The notes under the pieces: model-generated
What the model saw: only the letters and a program-made list of their open reading frames with translations
What the model was told of the DNA's origin: nothing
The model's database searches: none
Shown here: positions 33,401 to 45,400 of the stretch, piece after piece
Numbering within the stretch: position 1 is the first letter of the stretch
How the letters are laid out: the number at the start of each line of letters is the position of its first letter
Made by a program: the position numbers and the translations under genes
NCBI GenBank assembly: GCA_035610365.1
Contig: CM069436.1
Coordinates: 37,827,117 to 37,891,116 of the forward strand
Source: Aquatica leii
Lineage: Eukaryota > Arthropoda > Insecta > Coleoptera > Lampyridae
DNA length: 64,000 nucleotides
Direction: 5' to 3'

Positions 33401-36400
33401 GTTTATCTTCTTCCCTTCACACTTTTTCTTGGCTTAGGACAAGCAGCATAATGCTGGCGTGTTTAAAAGTTTTTTATTTTTTTAAATTTTTTTAGGTTTC
33501 ATATACTTTTTAATTTTTTTCTTTTATATATTTTTTTCCTTTTTATATTTTGTTTTCTTTTTTTGTTTTCGCTGTTTTATTGTTAGTATGTAAGATTGTG
33601 AGCTATGCCACGCAAATAAGTGTAAAGGTTTTCCTGGTCATAGTTGCTTACAAGGGTGGCAATTCGTTCAGCAATATCTCGGTACTTTTTACGAGCCGGG
33701 GGGTCTTCTAGACCTCCAACGTACTGCTCAATCTGAAGCTCATGCAAGCTTTGTTCTCGCTGCAAGGTTTTTATAAATTTCCATATATTAGGATGGTCTG
33801 AAGACACTTGGGTCTCGAATGCTCTATGCCACCCTTCTATAGAATTGTTAGTTTTTGGAAATCCTTCTATTACAGTCTCATAACAATTCCACATTTCGAG
33901 AGGAATTTGTGGTGAGCGCCGACGTTGGCGTCTTTGTGGGCGTCCAATCCAAGTGTCCTTGAAGTAGTCAACAATCGGCTGGGCATTCTCGGGTAACACA
34001 TTTTCTTCACAAAGAGTTTCAAACGCATCGATTACATTTGCTGTGGGTACCTGATAACAATTTGAGTTTTAATGCAAATTCCGCATCGGTTTCGTATTGG
34101 TTCTGTAGACCTTCTGCCTTAATTTTTCTAAAGATGCACTGGGAAAAATGGAAGAAACATCCACGATGCTTTGAAGCTGAAAATTCTTCGGCAAAAGCAC
34201 TTATCATGCCACTTTCAAAATCTGTGAGGATGGTTGCTGGAGACACACCAGGCATAAATTCTTTTAACTTTTGCAGAAAACGAATGTAGGATTGTTTTGT
34301 TTTGTCTGGTAATAGCACGTACACCAAAGGAATCGAAATATATTCTTTTAACCCATGTAGTGTGAATAGTTGGTAAAACAAATGAGGCACCGTTTTAAAT
34401 GTTCCATCCGCATACCAATGTTCGGTTTGAGATAAAAGTGTAATATTTCTTGCCGTACTAAAGATCAGTAGTCTTTCGTCATCTGGCCCAGAATCGTATA
34501 GCAAAAACGGTGCTCCAGTGTATGTTAGTGTGTATTCTTGTGGAGAAACTATGTCTCTTCGATGGAGTGGCAAAATCGGAGCAGCTTCTGCCTTTGAGCG
34601 GATATTTCTTATAGTTCTCTTCATGCTGGAAAGTTTCGGTAAGCAGGCTGCAGTAGGCTGGCTAAGTCCAATAGATGCCGTCGAGATAACAAGATGTGGA
34701 GCGTATTGGGTACTCTTTGCGTTTTCTCGTACCTTATTACAAAATTTGGTTTTTTCTACTTCTCTAATATCGGCAGTGTGGTTATGTTCACCAATTGTTT
34801 TTATAACACTATTACCAAACGTTGTAACTCGAGCATTGCACTTCACTTTGTAGTAGTAGTCACATTTCCAATAATTTTTTTTCAACTCCGTTGTCTTTTT
34901 GATATAAATATCCATCATGCAATAACTTTTGCTTCCCCTTTTCGCTAAGAACAAATTCAAGTGCCATTTTACAATGTTAACGATCAGACGAACTTTTCGA
35001 AATTATCAAGTCGTAGAAAGTTACTGTTTTTAAAATACGTAATTTGAAGAACTAAGTCATTAAATCGAAATAATTACAGCAAACAAGATAATTACAAAAC
35101 CTTACAATTAAGTGATTACTTTCATTCTAGGCTGGATTAGGTATCGATTATTTATCAATTTCTGTGAAATTCTTAAAATAAGTAAATCGTATTTTAATTA
35201 CGATTATGATTATGGTTTACCTACATTAAACAGCCTTTTTCTCGTTAAAATAAAGCAATTTTAGATTTTTGAATACAATGCATTTTTACAATTTTTACAA
35301 TTTACCTCAGTTTTATGCTTTAGCTATGGCAAAAATTAAGAAAACATATAGGTTTAGTTTAAAATGTATTTGTCGGGGAATTTTCCTCTCGGTGAATTGT
35401 TTGTCGGGGAAGTTTCCTGTCGGGGAATTGTTTGTCGGGGAATTGTTTGTCGGGGAATTGTTGTCGGGGAACTTTCCGTCGGTGAATTGTTGTCGGGAAA
35501 TTTTCCGGCACCGGTATTGCGTTTATCTCCACTCGTAAAAAGAATCAGTAGCGGCGTATAAACAGTGCCGCGGTTAATTTTAATTTAGAATAATTATTTT
35601 TGAAAAATACAAAATAAAGACATCTAACAAGATAACTGTAAGGTTGCTACTAGATTAATTTAAAAAAAGCTTTCTCGTGTTCCCGGAACAGATTCGATTA
35701 ATATATAAAAACTTTAATGGTTCATCTACTATTGCTACTAGGGGCTTCTCTGTTTTAGAGTATTTTGTCATTAAGTCAAATTTTATTAGGTCATTGTAAA
35801 ACAATTTTACAGAAAACTGTATTTAGAAAAAATTGGCGGGAGGGAATTGAAATCAAAATACGAGAAAGAGGAATAGAAGAAAATATGTGGGAAGATAGAG
35901 AGGGAGAGAGATTGGGGATCGGAAGACGACGCAGAACATTATAAGCCGATATTATAGATAGATAGATAGTTTTGTTATTGTTAGTTTTAGTGCGTGATTC
36001 TTTAAAAATTTCATAACTGAATTGAGTAATTTATTTTAAGTCGCCTGTAAAGGATTTTAACAACTAGCATCATACAAATTTAAATCGTGTACCAGTTGCA
36101 AGAGTGGAGAAAGCTAACTAAAATACTAAACAAAAATTATAAGCATTTGATTTACTTAAAATTTATATTACTTTAGCAATTTCAACAAATTTTGTGTTTT
36201 TACAGAGCTCATTTTAACTGTCAGTATTTTCGAAAATTGGTATTTTTTGTCAATTGTCTGTTAATAGTAATATTAACGTATAATAATCAGAAATAGATTT
36301 TTAATAACCGTTATTAAAGAACGATTTTCAACCTACAAAAAAACTTTAAAATTAACTCGTTTGTTAATCGACGATAAATAAACTTGACAATGTTAACGCT

Positions 36401-39400
36401 TTTGCTCGTTTTACTCGCTCACGGTATTAAAATGTCTGAGCTATCACTAACGTTAAATAACTATAAACGAACTGCATTAATTAATAATAAATAATTAATG
36501 TTTGTAAAGTATAAGGTTTAATTTTAAGATTTATTTGTATTATTTATTTTTTTTTCTTTTTTAATAATTTGCTCAACAATATAAATAGTAAACTGCCAAA
36601 ACATAAAAAAAATAAAATAATTGATTCTTATATACAATTAAAAAAAGTTAATTATAGAGACGCGTGGGTCAGTTTCGCTACAAGTTGAACCAGTTACAGC
36701 ATAACCTTATTTAGAAAAATGATATGAAAATGCTGCTTACGTCAAAACTTATTAAATTTTTTATTACCAAATAATTATCACTACTTCATTATTAAATTAT
36801 TACGCAAACCAAATCTCGATATCATTTTTCCAAGTAAAGTTACGTTATATTCGGAACAGGTCATAAAGAAACTGGTCTACAAAGCGATAACCCAATATTG
36901 GCAAGTATAAGAAATTATAGGTGGCGATAAGTAAATGGTAACAAAAAAGTAATACATTTTTGAATAAGCAGCATTTTGATATCGTTATTCTAAACAAAGT
37001 TGCTCTACGCAGTTACTCTATATTGCTAAGGGTAATAAATTTAAAGTAGAAGTAATAAGTCAGTATTTAAAAAAATCACAAAACTTGTGACTATTATTTT
37101 TGGATTGAGCTGTTTTGGCAGGTGTTGCTTTTAAAACGCCAATAAACTTTATCTGTAAAATGTAAATGTAAAATTTTGTCTATAAATGACAGTTTATCTT
37201 ACTATAATCTTTTGCTCTGGACAAAAGATCACCAGTGAGGCATTAACCCTCACTGGTGATTTACATTTGGAAACATTAATTGAAACTAAATGTTTACACG
37301 AACATTTCTATGAACTTGCGACGGGGGTCGTAGGTTATTAGCTTCATACTGTTTACTCCTGCGTAGGCGTCGGACTGCGGTGCGGTTGTGAGACGCTAAC
37401 AGATGGTGTGTTCATCTGCTGGTGGCGGTTGGTTGAACCTGGTGACGAGGCGCCTCGAACGATAGTCGGCTGGGCGTCGTGGGCGACGTTTGGTGAGAAT
37501 CCGCGGAGTCTTGGGTATAAGTAAGAGTAATAATGGAATCTTCGCTACTTGTCTCCAACGGTAGAATGCGGATCTGAATGTACGTCGTTTGACATACTCC
37601 GGCGTGGGCATTTGTTCTATTGCTGCGGGAGCTTTACTTTAATGACCAATTCTGCGCTTGTACGTTTGATGTCTTTTTTGAAGGCTGATCGAACTCCCAG
37701 GAGAACTGTGGGCAGTGCGTCGATCCAGTTGATAGTGTCATAACACGTGATGGCTGCTTTGATTTGTCTATGTGTGCGCTCTATCATTCCGTTTGTCTGC
37801 GGATGATATGCGGTTGTCATAATGTGTTCGGATTCGAGGAAATTTACTAGTGCGTGAAAAAGTTAACACTCGAATTGTCTGCCTTGGTCCGTGGTAATTC
37901 GTAGAGGAGTACCGAAACGAGAGATCCATGTGTATAGGAAGGTTTTTGCTACGGTAACGGCTTTGATGTTAGTCATCGGGACTACTTCCAACCAACGTGT
38001 ATATCGGTCGATTATTGTTAGACAGTATGTGAATCCTTGACAGTAGGGTTGTGGTCCTATTATGTCTAAATGCACATGTTCAAAACGTGATGCTGGTACT
38101 TGGAAAGTACCTGTTGGAAGTTTAGTGTGTCTGTGTACCTTGGAACGTTGGCATTGTAAGCATTCGTTGATCCATCTCTTTATGTCGATTTCCATATTTG
38201 GCCATACGTAATGTTGTTTTACCAGTAGGTTGCCTGCTTTGATCCTTGGGTGTTCTAGGTGTGTAATTGTGTCGAAAAACAACTTGCGGTATGGGGTTGT
38301 TAGCTCGACTTTGTTGTCACCGACGCGGAATGGTTTTAGCTACATGCTGGTGTTGTTTGCCCGCAATGTTTGTAGCTCTTCGTCTGTTGTGATTCTGCCA
38401 ACTTGCCGTATTCTAACCCAGAGTTGAACGTAATTGCGTCTATTCCGACTCAAGATAGTGCGTTGGCGACTACGTTCTCTGTACCGGCCATTGCCATTTT
38501 TGTGTTGCTGTAGCACTGCACCGATTGCTTTATCTGAGGCATCCACTGCGATGGACAACCATGTTTCGTGTTTAGGATGCGTGAGTAAGGTTGCATTGGC
38601 TAAGTTGTCTTTGATTGTTTCAAATGCTTGGGTTACATCTGTCTGCCACTGGATTTCACTATTGCCTTTTTGTGTTCCTTTTAGCAGGTCGGTTAAAGGT
38701 GCGAGCAAGTTTGCTGCTTGTGGTATAACACGTCGATAGAAGTTAATCATACCAAGGAAGCGGCGTAATCCCTTTATAGTTTGTGCACGGGAGTAGCTCC
38801 GTATGACTTCGATTTTGTCGTGTGGAGGCTGTATTCCCTGAGCGCTGATGCTGAACCCGAGGAATTTGACTTGTTTTTTGCCGAAGTCGCATTTTGTCGT
38901 GTTAATGACGACGCCGTATTTGGCAAATCTTTTGAACAGTGTTTGCAGGTGCTGTGTATGCTGTTCTTGGTTGTCCGAGAATACTATGATGTCGTCTATG
39001 TATGAAAAACAGAATTCGAGACCGCGGGTAACTTCGTCGATAAAGCGTTGGAATGTCTGAGCGGCGTTTCGTAAACCAAATGACATGTATACGTATTCAT
39101 AGAGACCCAACGTTGTGGTAATGGCGGTTTTCTTTACACCTTCCTCTGCTACGGAAATTTGGTGGTATGCTTTGGCGAGGTCGATTACGGAAAACATGCT
39201 CTTGCCTTCTAGCAAGTGGGAAAAATTTTCTATATGTCGTACGGGATAACTTTCCGCTATGGTACGAGCGTTGAGACTACGGTAGTTGCCACTTTTCTTG
39301 GGTACTAGGTGCAACGGCGAGATCCAATTGCTTGAAGACGATTCCGGCGTTGACAAAATTGTCAAACTCAGCCTTAACTTGTAACCGGTTCTGCGTTGTG

Positions 39401-42400
39401 ATTCTGTTCACAACACCTTAGGTAGCTAAGTGGAGAAATTACTAATAACACAATTAAGATGTATAATAAAACAATTGTGTATTTTTACATTATATAACAC
39501 ACAGTAAATAGAAATTAAACTCAAAATTAAAATAAACAAAATTAACAAAATAACAATTCGGGAAAATTAAACTGAAATTGCTTCTGGACGGATGAATAAA
39601 ATCACCTTAAACACTTACGGCGAGGACTAAGGTACTCTACGAACAAATGTCTAAGGGTTACTTATCCGGGTCGACCAAGGTGCAGTATGTAACAATCCAG
39701 TAATAATGAATCACCCTTTAGTTATCTACGGCGAGCACTAAGGTACTCTACGAACAGAAAACTTCAGGTGTTCGACAATCACTAATAAGGATAACCCTTT
39801 ACAATACTCCAAATTACAACAATTACTGAATATACGTACGGAAAACTTCGTGAAAATGATTCGCTGTTTATTGCGACAGGTGAAACGCAGGTTCAGATCG
39901 TTGTAATAACCGGCCAGGATTTAATCAGGTTGAGCAAATGCTCCAGGTACAGGCGGTGATCGTTTACGAGATTACTGGTTAACTTACGGTTAGTTTTCAG
40001 GTTCGGCAGGCGGTTTTCAGGATGTCCGAGGTGTCCCTAGAAACGACGGAAAAGATGCCCTTCTCGACGGTGCAGCCGCTTTTATATCCTTTTTCCTTCT
40101 TACAGTGCCGGTTTTAGAGCGGGGATCGTTTTGGCGCTGGTGGGATATACGAAGATAGGGGAAAAGTCTATGCACCATTTTAAAATTTGTTTTCAATTTT
40201 TCCAAAATGGTGGACTTTATTTTCGTTTCGTTACAAGCTGTCTTGTATCGGTCTGGTGCTAATCGTCTTAGTCGGTTTGGGACGGGAGGTCCTTCCGTGG
40301 TTATTATATAATGTACCGTTGAGTGCGCGGTCGAGTTGCGAGGCGATGTAGGGTTGGCGATGCTGGGGTTGTATTTAAAAAGTCTTATGTACACGTCACT
40401 TAATAAACTCGCGTAAGAGTTTACTGAAGGAGTGTCTACACTGCATATTTCACCTCTGGTAACCAATTTTGTTATCGTGTCAACTAATTGTTTGTTTTTT
40501 ATGTCCACTAGTAACCCGTAGTGAGCGAGGAAATCTGCTCCTAATATAGCGTGAGGCACATCGGCTATTAGGAAATTCGGCGTAAAAGCACGTGTTATAG
40601 CTAAATTTAAACATCTAGTATGAAGTCCATATGTACAAATTTGTGTTCCGTTTACGGCATTTAGATAAAAGTCAGTCTTTGAAACGGGGTGATTTATGAG
40701 TTTTTTGGGGTATACTAAAACGTCCGCGCCTGTGTCCACTAGGTATTGCACTTGATTCTCTTTGATGAATAAGCGGTATTGTGGTGGTGTCTTGTCTATT
40801 GCCGTTTTATCAATAGCTAGGCTTATTGATTTTTTGGGTACTCGCACAGAGTTGTGCATTTGCGAGCCTTTTTTGCAAAACGGTTGTGGTAGAAACAATA
40901 CTTGGGGTTGTTTTCACGAGGTCTACTCCGTGACCGTGAGTTTTGACGGTATTGCTGTGGGTTGCGGCTCCTCGAGCGGTTGTGTTCGAGGTTTTCCAGC
41001 TTCTGTGATATCACGTCGCATGATGGTGCTGATTTCGAAGCACTCGCTTGTTGTTTTGGTTGGTTTGAAGACGGCGCTGCAAAATGGCGTAGTAGGCATA
41101 CTATTTTGGGGTCACGTCTCTGAGATTTGATTTGCGAGCATGGCTGCCTCATCCAGTGGTTGTGTTTTTACTGTAGTCAGAATTGCTTGCGTGTAAGGTG
41201 GTAAGCTACCAGCCCAGATTGTTTGTAGCAAATTGTCTGGTACTGTGTTACCGGCTAACTCCCGTAGGTGTCGAAGAAACTGGCTAGGCTTCCTATCACC
41301 AAGTTCTTCAAACTCTAGTAATTGTCTGGTCTTTCTTGCGACGTTGACAGGCGGTCTACTAGGTCGCGCTTTAGTTTTTCATATTTTTGCGCGGTTGGCG
41401 GAGAAATAATGATGTCGACCACTTCCGACGCGTACTGTATCGAGGTTACTCACTACCGAATAATATTTCTTTTCGTCGTCGACGATTCCGTGTAAGTTAA
41501 ATTGTCCTTCCACTTGTGCAAACCAGGCGGCTGGCTGCTCTGGCCAAAAGGGGGGTAAGCGGAATGTTACGCGCTCTGTGGACGTTGCGTTCGCGGTTGA
41601 GGTTGGAGTAATGTCCGGCATTTTGTTGTTATCACTACGCTATATTTTTTAAATCACGTCGGTTTCACCGCTGTTGTGAGTGATAATTTATTTATAAGAT
41701 ATTCACATTTGGAAACATTAATTGAAACTAAATCTTTACTCGAACATTTCTATGAACTTGCGACTGGGGTCGTTGGTTAGTAGCTTCATACTGTTGACTC
41801 CTGCGTAGGCGTCGGACTGCGTTGCGATTGTGAGACGTCAACGGATGGTGTGTTCATTGCTGCGGGAGCTCTACTTTAATGTAGCACGAGCGTCCCTTGC
41901 TTGCTTGCACCTTACTATGTGAGCACGGGTGCTGCGTTTAGGTCACCTTACTATGTGAGCACAGGTGTCTAGAGAGTTGTAGTCTTTACTATTGAGACCA
42001 CAAGACTTGAAGTAACTTTTCGTTCGTGTTTTCACTCTTATAAAGCGGTAAAGCACGTGTTTACCGCGTGCGTGTGTGTGGGGCTATTGACTCTGGCTCG
42101 AGTGCCGTTGCCGTTGCTTTATCGCTACACAGGTAACCAGGTGTCAGATATCGCATAACCATTGTCTTTGTTGAAGTTGTTGGGTACTTTAATGATCTCA
42201 ATCGCATCTCTGATCTTTCTTGAACGCCAGTTTTTGGTTTTAGCAATCGTTATAGTATTTTCGAAGCTTATGTCATGTAAAGTGTTTAGCGCATGTTCGG
42301 CAATTGCAGATTTAGAAGGTTAAAGTAAACAAAGACGTCTTCTGTGTTCTATTAATCTAGTTTCAATAATTCTACCAGTTTCTCCAATATATACCTTGCC

Positions 42401-45400
42401 ACAAGCTCATGGAACTCGACAGGTGTTATGTGGAATTTTATCTTTTACCGGATTCAACAAATTTTTAATTTTTGTGGTAGTATTATAAGCAACTTTAATG
42501 TCATGTTTCTTCAGTATTCTTCCAATTTTGTCACTTATATTGGCAACAACAGGTAGAACAGCAAAATTATTGCTTATAGTTGAATCATTTGGTACAGTAG
42601 GTTCAGTTTTTGGCCGAATATACTTTTTAATTTGTTCTTTGTTAAAACTATTCCTTATAAAAACTTTCTCAAGGTAATCTAATTCTTCTGGTAATTTATC
42701 TTGATAGCAAATTGTTATCGCACGGTTGTTAATCTGCGAATTGTTCCAAATTTCTGAGATGGATGATGATGAGAATTTGTGTTTATATATTGATTCGTAT
42801 GTGTTGGTTTATCGATAAACTGAATATATTAAAGTACCATCTGGTTTTCTTTCTATATTTACATTGAGAAAAAGTCAGGCGCGGCTTTAGAAGGGGGGTC
42901 TGGGGGCTATGCCCCCCCCCCCCCGACATTGAAAATAATACTGAAGTTTTTCTCACTTTGTATGTAATACATTCGCTTTTTTTAATAGTTGTATAATTTA
43001 TGATGCTTCATCGCTTGCAAGTAAAAGTTTGGTGCATAACGAAATCTTATTCAATTTTATATTAACGCCATATTCAATACATTATTATTTAAAAATGTGC
43101 ACCCCCCCCCCCCGCTTTAAACTGATGGAGCCCCCACCGAAATAAACTGCTGGAGGCGCGCCTGGAAAAGGTAAGGTACTATTAATTTTTTTTTTCAATA
43201 TTAAATTTTATGTTTGGGTGTTGATTATTTAGGTATTGAAGAAAAATTTGTAGTTTATCTTCACCATGGAACCAGATTGCAAAAACATCATCAACATATC
43301 TAAGCCATAATTTTGGTTTTTTAGATGCAAATTTTAAAGCTTCTTTTTTTAAATGCTTCATGAAGTAATTTGCAATAGATAGAGAAATTAGTGATCCCAT
43401 TGCTACACCATTTATTTGTTTATAATATTCAGCATTAAACAAAAAGAATGAAGTTGTTTAACAATGTTTAAATAACTTGATTGTATTGTTATCAAACTGT
43501 CGTTTTAAAAGATGTAAAGTATCAATTGTTGCTACTTTAGTGCATAAGTACGATTGATAAATACCGCTACCGAACGTATAAGCTTTTGGGAGGGCATACT
43601 ACCTATACGAAAACGAGGTCTCGACGAGCAATGCGTCGGAGATGTTAATTCTTATACCACAGTCGATTGCATTACCAACCACCTGTTCGTAATTACAACC
43701 AACAGCATTCGATTCAACGGGTTCTTATGTCGCATTTAATGAATCATTATTACTGATTTTGTAGTTTCCTTTTTCGTGAGTTATTGTGTGACACGAATTG
43801 CTATTCAATAATTATTCTAGGCTACCGGTGGGAAAACGTTTTCTTCACGCAAGTAAGCACTGGACTGGGTAAGTCAGTTTGATTATATTTTTTCGCTGTC
43901 ATAAAAGTCACTCACGGAACTTTGATTACTGTCGGTGTCTGTAATTACGTTTATTGTTTACATACCAATAAAGTAACTTCAAGTATCCTTTAGAGTGTAT
44001 CGCATGCTGGGAGTAGACAATATTTATTACGAAATTTACTTCGCTATCTCGATGTAATTTAACTTTATGCTTTGTGTGTTGCCGATATGTCTGGCATTTA
44101 TGAATCGAGAAATTAAACAATACTCCGGTTAATCTTTTACGTTGCTAATTCAAGGTTTCTACACCTATTAATCATACTTGTTAGTTTGTCTTATGTTTAT
44201 GAATTGAGAAATTCAACATACTTCTGTTAATTTGCTACGTTGCTAAATTAAAGTTTTTACACCTGTTAATTATACTTGTTAATATTTCGAGCATTGATGA
44301 ATGGAGAAATTACATATATTCTTGTTAATCTTCTACGTTAATACATTAAAGTTGTTATACTTGTTAATCTTTCTTTTATAGTAGCATACCTTTCTCTTTT
44401 AATTGTCGTTACCCGTTAACAAATTTTGGCTACCCGAACACCAGAGCAACAAGGATTACGAACCTCAAAATTAGTTATAAGCTTGGACTGTCTGTCGTGA
44501 TCGAGGCAGAAGTTTTAATTAGGATTGATCTGGCGCCCTTAATTATAATTTCTCCGACTGTGTGAGTTGGCCGTGCAAGGTTCGTAAGACCTAAAGCTTG
44601 TAACAAACGTCAAAACTAACTATTAAATCATTTGAAGATAATTTCTGTTTACTAATTATATCAATAAAATGCTTTGTTTTCTTTATAAATGAATTACTTA
44701 TTCCAATCTAAAGTTGCAATATTGAATTTAAATACTTAGCTAATCACAAGTTGTCGATCCAATACAGCCAACAATTGGCCGAAGAGGTGAATTTAGCTTA
44801 TGTATGTTAGGTAATCCATAGAACCTTCGAATAAGAGGATCTTTTGGCGTTAGTCTTTTAACAGTCTCTGTTGATCAATTATTTTCTTTCGATAGTTTTG
44901 TTGTTAATAGTTTGTATTTGTTATTAGCGTTTTTTCTAGTTTTCTGTAAGATGTGGGATCATTGCGTAAATTGCTTTGTTGATGTACTATCTCTTCCTTT
45001 ATCTGCTGGTAGAATTATAAGACAAGTATTGCTTTTTAGATATTTTAGTGCTTGATGTTTAGCATAAGTCAGGTTTTTTGTGAGTTTTTTAATAAATATA
45101 TTACGCCATTTACAAAAAAACTATTTTATTAAAAATTATTAATTTACAATTGCAAATATGTTTTTGCTTATTCCAAAGATAGATAAATTGACTTTAAATA
45201 TAAATCTTTTATTAGGTGAGAATGCGGTCTCAAACTTTTAAAATTGAAATGACCACCATCCGCCACTGCTAAATAGTAAAGTAACAAAATACTTAAAAGA
45301 ATCTGTTAAGCGCTTATTTATTTAAGTATATTAACTTTGCATATTAAAAGAATCAAATTACTACTTAAACCGTCAGTTGTGTTTGGTTAAAATAATCTTA

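Larger units (their letters stand above)
42060..45100 (-). pseudogene. Penelope-like element (B): reverse transcriptase and GIY-YIG nuclease
   Basis: Minus strand, split by insertions. The N-terminal part (about 45100-44607) has [49 protein letters not shown] and VSFDV. After a 1.05-kb insertion the RT resumes (about 43550-43182) with [20 protein letters not shown] and the catalytic [14 protein letters not shown] hAT MITE interrupts at 43164-42876. The C-terminal GIY-YIG nuclease (about 42450-42060) has [20 protein letters not shown], one Cys of the usual Cys pair being shifted by a stop, and [10 protein letters not shown]. Several nonsense changes; inactive. Confidence 0.85.

Noticed and set aside
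35269-35561. Plus-strand frames with repeats such as VGELFVGEL that look like a repetitive protein.
   Set aside because: They translate the tandem units of the MULE terminal inverted repeat.
40823-41152. Ser/Arg-rich stretch resembling an SR splicing factor.
   Set aside because: It is the gag C-terminal region of the CsRn1-like retrotransposon, next to its CHCC finger and protease.
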